From Trinickia violacea (GTDB lineage: Bacteria > Pseudomonadota > Gammaproteobacteria > Burkholderiales > Burkholderiaceae): 64,000 bases of DNA. The stretch covers positions 2,976,001-3,040,000 of the forward strand of contig NZ_CP040078.1 of NCBI RefSeq assembly GCF_005280735.1, in the 5' to 3' direction. The notes under the pieces are model-generated. The model was not told the origin of the DNA, ran no database searches, and worked only from the letters and a program-made list of their open reading frames with translations. The position numbers and the translations under genes were made by a program. Shown here one piece after another: positions 60,988-64,000 of the stretch; position 1 is the stretch's first letter; each line of letters begins with the position of its first letter.

Positions 60988-61827
60988 ATGAGCGACGTAG
61001 ACATTTCAAAGCTCCGTGAATGGATCGGCAAATCGGTCGACGACAGCGACGAGCTGTCCGTCCGGCACGCGCGATTGATGGCGGCGACGATCGGATACGA
61101 CACGACGCCGATCGAGAAAGGGGCGCCGCTGCCGCCCCTCTGGCATTGGATCTACTTTCTTTCCGGCTTGCCGGAGCGTGAGCTGGGGCACGACGGTCAC
61201 CCGCAGCGCGGCGGCTTCCTCCCTCCCGTTCCACTTCCCAATCGAATGTGGGCGGGCGGCCGCGTGAAATTCCTGAAGGATCTTCCACTCGGTGCAGAAG
61301 TGCGCAAGCGGTCCACCATCCAGTCCGTCGAGCACAAGCAAGGGCGCTCGGGCGACTTGGTCTTCGTCACTGTGCGGCACGACGTATCGCTCGGAAGCGA
61401 GCTGGCGATCTCGGAGGAACATGACATCGTCTACAAGGAGGCGTCCAGCGGCGCACCGGCGAAACAGGAAGCGACAACCGTCAAGCCCGATCTACGCGAG
61501 ACATTCCTTGCAAGCAGCACGACGCTCTTCCGGTACTCCGCGCTCACGTTCAACGGACACCGGATTCACTACGACCAGGACTACTGCCGTTCGGTCGAGG
61601 GTTATCCCAACCTCGTCATACACGGCCCGCTTAACGCCACGCTGCTCGCCGGATACGCACAGCGTCTCGCCGGCACACCGCTGAAGTCGTTCGACTACCG
61701 CGGCGTGCAGCCGGCCCTCCTCGGCAACGCGCTAAGCTTGAACGCGGTCCGCAAAGCCGATGGCTTTTCGCTATGGACCGGCTTGCCGAACGAGCACATT
61801 GCAATGCGTGCCGAAGCCGGTTTCTGA
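60988..61827 (+). CDS. MaoC/HTD2-like acyl-CoA hydratase (mesaconyl-C4-CoA hydratase-like)
   Basis: A 279-residue protein with two hot-dog halves. The N-terminal FAS1-like dehydratase half includes PLWHWIYFLSGLPERELG; the C-terminal half includes RYSALTFNGHRIHYDQDYCRSVEGYP and LVIHGPL. The NGHRIHYD pattern supplies the hydratase His/Asp pair. It is like the HTD2 and mesaconyl-C4-CoA hydratase group, which add water to an enoyl-CoA. A CoA-transferase gene across the LysR gene would supply the CoA ester. Last visible plus-strand gene; a hairpin follows. Confidence 0.85.
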   Translation: MSDVDISKLREWIGKSVDDSDELSVRHARLMAATIGYDTTPIEKGAPLPPLWHWIYFLSGLPERELGHDGHPQRGGFLPPVPLPNRMWAGGRVKFLKDLPLGAEVRKRSTIQSVEHKQGRSGDLVFVTVRHDVSLGSELAISEEHDIVYKEASSGAPAKQEATTVKPDLRETFLASSTTLFRYSALTFNGHRIHYDQDYCRSVEGYPNLVIHGPLNATLLAGYAQRLAGTPLKSFDYRGVQPALLGNALSLNAVRKADGFSLWTGLPNEHIAMRAEAGF

Positions 61828-61834
61828 TGCTGCA

Positions 61835-61857
61835 GGACAGCGGCTGAGCCGCTGTCC
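61835..61857. terminator. Hairpin between convergent hydratase and metallo-hydrolase genes
   Basis: GGACAGCGGC (61835-61844) and GCCGCTGTCC (61848-61857) form a perfect 10-bp stem with loop TGA, eight bases after the hydratase stop and seven before the metallo-hydrolase stop. No T-run. Probably a shared two-way terminator. Confidence 0.55.
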
Positions 61858-61863
61858 GTGGCG

Positions 61864-62742
61864 TCAGACCAGAGCAGGCGACCAAGCCTCGTAGGCGAGC
61901 GCATACGAATCGCCGCGACGTTCGATGCGAGCGCAAGCCGGCATGTTGAAATGCATGCCGCTCACCAGCAGATCCTCCTGACTTACGCGATCCAGCAATT
62001 TGCGCCGAACCTTGGCCGCCTCGTCGGGCGCACTGTCGAAGGCGATGGTCACTTCAGGCCGCTCGATCTGGACATGCGGAAAGTGAACGACGTCACCCCA
62101 TACCAATAGCGACTGCCCGCCGTCCGAGATGAGATAGCCCGTATGTCCGGCTGTATGTCCGGGCAACGGGACGGCCTGAATCCCGCTCAGCACATCCTCC
62201 GAAGTAAACGGCACCAGTTGCTGCTCATAAGCGTTGAACGCGTTTCGAGCGACATCGAAGAACGGACGGAAGCCGTCGGAAGCACTGGACCGGATCGTTT
62301 CGTCGCGCCAGAAATCCAGCTCGGCCTGATGAACCAGCAGTTGCTGAACATTGCGGAAAAGCGGCGTGGCCAGCGGACCAGCAAGGCCGCCGACGTGGTC
62401 GGGGTGCGCATGCGTCAGCAAGATCGTGTCGATCTGGAGCGGGTCGATCCCTGCGGCGGCCAGTGCAACCTGCAATCGTCCACCCCAACCGTTGATGCCG
62501 CCGGCGCCCCCATCGATCAAGATGGTGCGTGTCTTGTCTTGCACGACGTACACGTTGACGTTCATGCGCGGAATATCCGGCACGCCTCGTTTGCGCAGAA
62601 TCGCTTCCGCGGAAGCGCCATCGATTCCGTTAAGCAGGTCGAACGAGACATCGAGATAGCCGTCACTGATCATCGTGACGGTCATGTCGCCGATTTTCCG
62701 GCGGTTGAGACCGGGGGCCTGGTAAGTGGGGGGAGAAATCAT
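61864..62742 (-). CDS. MBL-fold metallo-hydrolase
   Basis: A 292-residue metallo-beta-lactamase-fold protein with the metal motif THAHPDHVGG, further ligands in PLPGHTAGHTGY and VWGDVVHFPH, and no signal peptide. Members include lactonases, glyoxalase II and thioesterase-like hydrolases. In this island a lactonase or CoA-thioester hydrolase would make sense, but the substrate is not readable. It starts 31 bases after the quinone-oxidoreductase-like gene and is in the same operon. Confidence 0.9.
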   Translation of the reverse strand: MISPPTYQAPGLNRRKIGDMTVTMISDGYLDVSFDLLNGIDGASAEAILRKRGVPDIPRMNVNVYVVQDKTRTILIDGGAGGINGWGGRLQVALAAAGIDPLQIDTILLTHAHPDHVGGLAGPLATPLFRNVQQLLVHQAELDFWRDETIRSSASDGFRPFFDVARNAFNAYEQQLVPFTSEDVLSGIQAVPLPGHTAGHTGYLISDGGQSLLVWGDVVHFPHVQIERPEVTIAFDSAPDEAAKVRRKLLDRVSQEDLLVSGMHFNMPACARIERRGDSYALAYEAWSPALV

Positions 62743-62773
62743 CTGCGTTGTTCCTATTGGTAGGTTTCCGACA

Positions 62774-63763
62774 TCAGAGCTTCACAATGATCTTGCCGAC
62801 CTGACTGCCCGCTTCCATGTAGCGATGCGCGTCGACGATCTGATCGAAACTGAAGACGCGATCGATCGCAGGCCTCAGCGCCTTCGTCGCCAAACCGTGC
62901 GTAATGAAGGTCTTCGCATCCTCGATCTTGCGGCTGTCCTTCGTGATTTCGAACAGTTCGTACCCGCGCACCGTAAAGTGCTTGGACAGAATATCCATGA
63001 CCGGCACAGCGAGGTCGCGAGAATCGAGCGCACCGTATTGGTAAAAAATGCCCTCGTAGGACAGCGCCTGCATCAGGTTGCGCGCGTTGGGCCCGCCAAC
63101 CGGATCGAATGCGATGCGCGCGCCCTTGCCGCCCGTGATCTCCATCACACGCTCGACGAGATCCGGCGCGTCCGCCAGGAACACGTGGGACGCGCCCGCG
63201 GCTCGCAACGAGTCCATTTTTGCAACGCTGTTGGTGAGCGCGATGGGAATGGCCTTCACCATGTTGGCAATCTGGATGGCGGCCAGGCCAATACTGCTCG
63301 TCGCCGCGCCGAGGAGAACGGCGTCCCCTTCTGCCAGCCCACCCATATTGATCAGCGCGCCATATGCGGTGGTGAACATCATCCACGTCGCGGCCGCCTC
63401 TTCGTACGTCACGCTGTCAGGGACTTTCACGACCGCATGGGCCGGCACGTTCACCACTTCGCCGTACATGCCGTATTCGGCAAATGAGAACGCAGGAATT
63501 ACGCTTACCCGGTCGCCAGTCGAAAAGCCGCTCACACCGGAGCCCATCGAAAGCACGTCGCCTGCGGCCTCATAGCCCAGCTTTGCAGGAAACTGCGGTT
63601 CGATAACGTACTGGCCGGTGCGATACATGATTTCCGCACGGTTGATGCCAATCGCCTTCACCTTGATCTGAATTTCATTGGATTGCGGCGCAGGGACATC
63701 GATATCGTCGAATTGCAGGACCTCCGGTCCGCCGACACGATGGAAACGAACAACCTTCGACAT
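62774..63763 (-). CDS. Zinc-independent MDR-family oxidoreductase (quinone reductase-like)
   Basis: A 329-residue medium-chain reductase: FHRVGGPEVLQFDDIDVPAP at the start, VLLGAATSSIGLAAIQIANM at the NADPH site, and the end AGSQVGKIIVKL. Zinc-ligand cysteines are absent. It is a distant paralogue of the protein at 56521-57507 but not a close copy. AGGAG precedes the ATG. First gene of a two-gene operon with the metallo-hydrolase; a perfect inverted repeat lies 120 bases upstream. Confidence 0.9.
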   Translation of the reverse strand: MSKVVRFHRVGGPEVLQFDDIDVPAPQSNEIQIKVKAIGINRAEIMYRTGQYVIEPQFPAKLGYEAAGDVLSMGSGVSGFSTGDRVSVIPAFSFAEYGMYGEVVNVPAHAVVKVPDSVTYEEAAATWMMFTTAYGALINMGGLAEGDAVLLGAATSSIGLAAIQIANMVKAIPIALTNSVAKMDSLRAAGASHVFLADAPDLVERVMEITGGKGARIAFDPVGGPNARNLMQALSYEGIFYQYGALDSRDLAVPVMDILSKHFTVRGYELFEITKDSRKIEDAKTFITHGLATKALRPAIDRVFSFDQIVDAHRYMEAGSQVGKIIVKL

Positions 63764-63882
63764 AAGTTCAGCTCTCCTATAACGGTTTCCTCGACAGCGA
63801 ATCTCACGATTACGCTGCGTCGATCTTGTCAGTCACTTTAGGTTGCGAAACCATGCGGATAAACCGGGCATCGAATAATTGT

Positions 63883-63903
63883 TTGTTATTGCGTCAATAA
63901 CAA
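63883..63903. promoter_or_regulatory. Perfect 9+3+9 inverted repeat upstream of the quinone reductase-like gene
   Basis: TTGTTATTG (63883-63891), CGT, CAATAACAA (63895-63903). It is AT-rich in a GC-rich setting and 119 bases upstream of the start at 63763. It has the form of an operator for a dimeric regulator. The regulator and any divergent gene would lie beyond the window. Confidence 0.6.
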
Positions 63904-64000
63904 TTTCATCGCGCGCGTTTAAGCAGAGGAAAGCATCGCAACGCGCGGCTGAAGCGCCGAGCGCTTTTACGCGCCCCGGATCCACCCTGCTATCGCGCCG

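Noticed and set aside
1..64000. Mobile elements, prophage genes, tRNA or rRNA genes
   Set aside because: I looked for transposase or integrase motifs and tRNA-like folds in the gaps and saw none; a dedicated search could still find short remnants.

Overview
The window reads as high-GC chromosomal DNA of a Burkholderiales bacterium, most like Paraburkholderia, Caballeronia or Trinickia. This is inferred from codon use, the DUF4148 protein and the layout of the hpa and Weimberg genes; no rRNA or tRNA was seen that would fix the genus. It is densely coding, with no insertion sequence, prophage, CRISPR array, integrase or tRNA that I could recognise. It looks like a run of catabolic modules, each with its own regulator.

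1-17.8 kb: an amine or amino-compound catabolic region. It has an SDR, an APC permease, a PuuB-like FAD oxidase, a DUF861 cupin and a small soluble PAS plus chemotaxis-signalling protein on the plus strand. On the minus strand are an AraC regulator, an aldehyde dehydrogenase and a class III aminotransferase closed by a clear terminator. Nested between them is a six-gene minus-strand operon (DUF1329, DUF1302, RND/MMPL-type exporter, YCF48-like protein, DoxX, AraC) that looks like an envelope transport system. Its first two junctions carry strong hairpins.

18-24.7 kb: the homoprotocatechuate meta-cleavage operon hpaG1-G2-E-D-F-H-I with the divergent repressor gene hpaR and a perfect 8+4+8 palindrome as probable HpaR operator. 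The 4-hydroxyphenylacetate hydroxylase genes hpaBC are not in the window.

25-39.1 kb: an oxidative (Weimberg) pentose pathway. It comprises xylB (xylose dehydrogenase), xylC (lactonase), xylD (xylonate dehydratase) and xylX (2-keto-3-deoxyxylonate dehydratase), a CUT1 sugar ABC importer, a cytoplasmic GH3 glycosidase, a Gfo/Idh/MocA oxidoreductase and a LacI regulator. Three copies of a CGTTATCGATAACG-like operator lie in front of the transporter operon, lacI and the xylD operon. Together they suggest uptake of xylo-oligosaccharides, intracellular hydrolysis and oxidation to 2-oxoglutarate semialdehyde. The last dehydrogenase is not in the cluster.

39.8-48.8 kb: a lipoprotein with six near-identical NHL repeats; a LysR, permuted aconitase-like hydro-lyase and MFS transporter operon; a DUF4148 periplasmic protein; a methyl-accepting chemotaxis protein; and a small unknown gene.

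48.8-63.8 kb: an uncharacterised catabolic island. A ten-gene minus-strand operon carries a CoA-transferase, two SDRs, a quinone-oxidoreductase-like protein, a complete branched-chain-amino-acid-type ABC importer with a fused permease-ATPase, a DUF1330 protein and a GMC oxidoreductase. A divergent LysR gene and a MaoC-like hydratase gene share an exact 13-bp inverted motif with it. A metallo-hydrolase and a second quinone-oxidoreductase-like gene follow. This is the best candidate for an undescribed pathway in the window.
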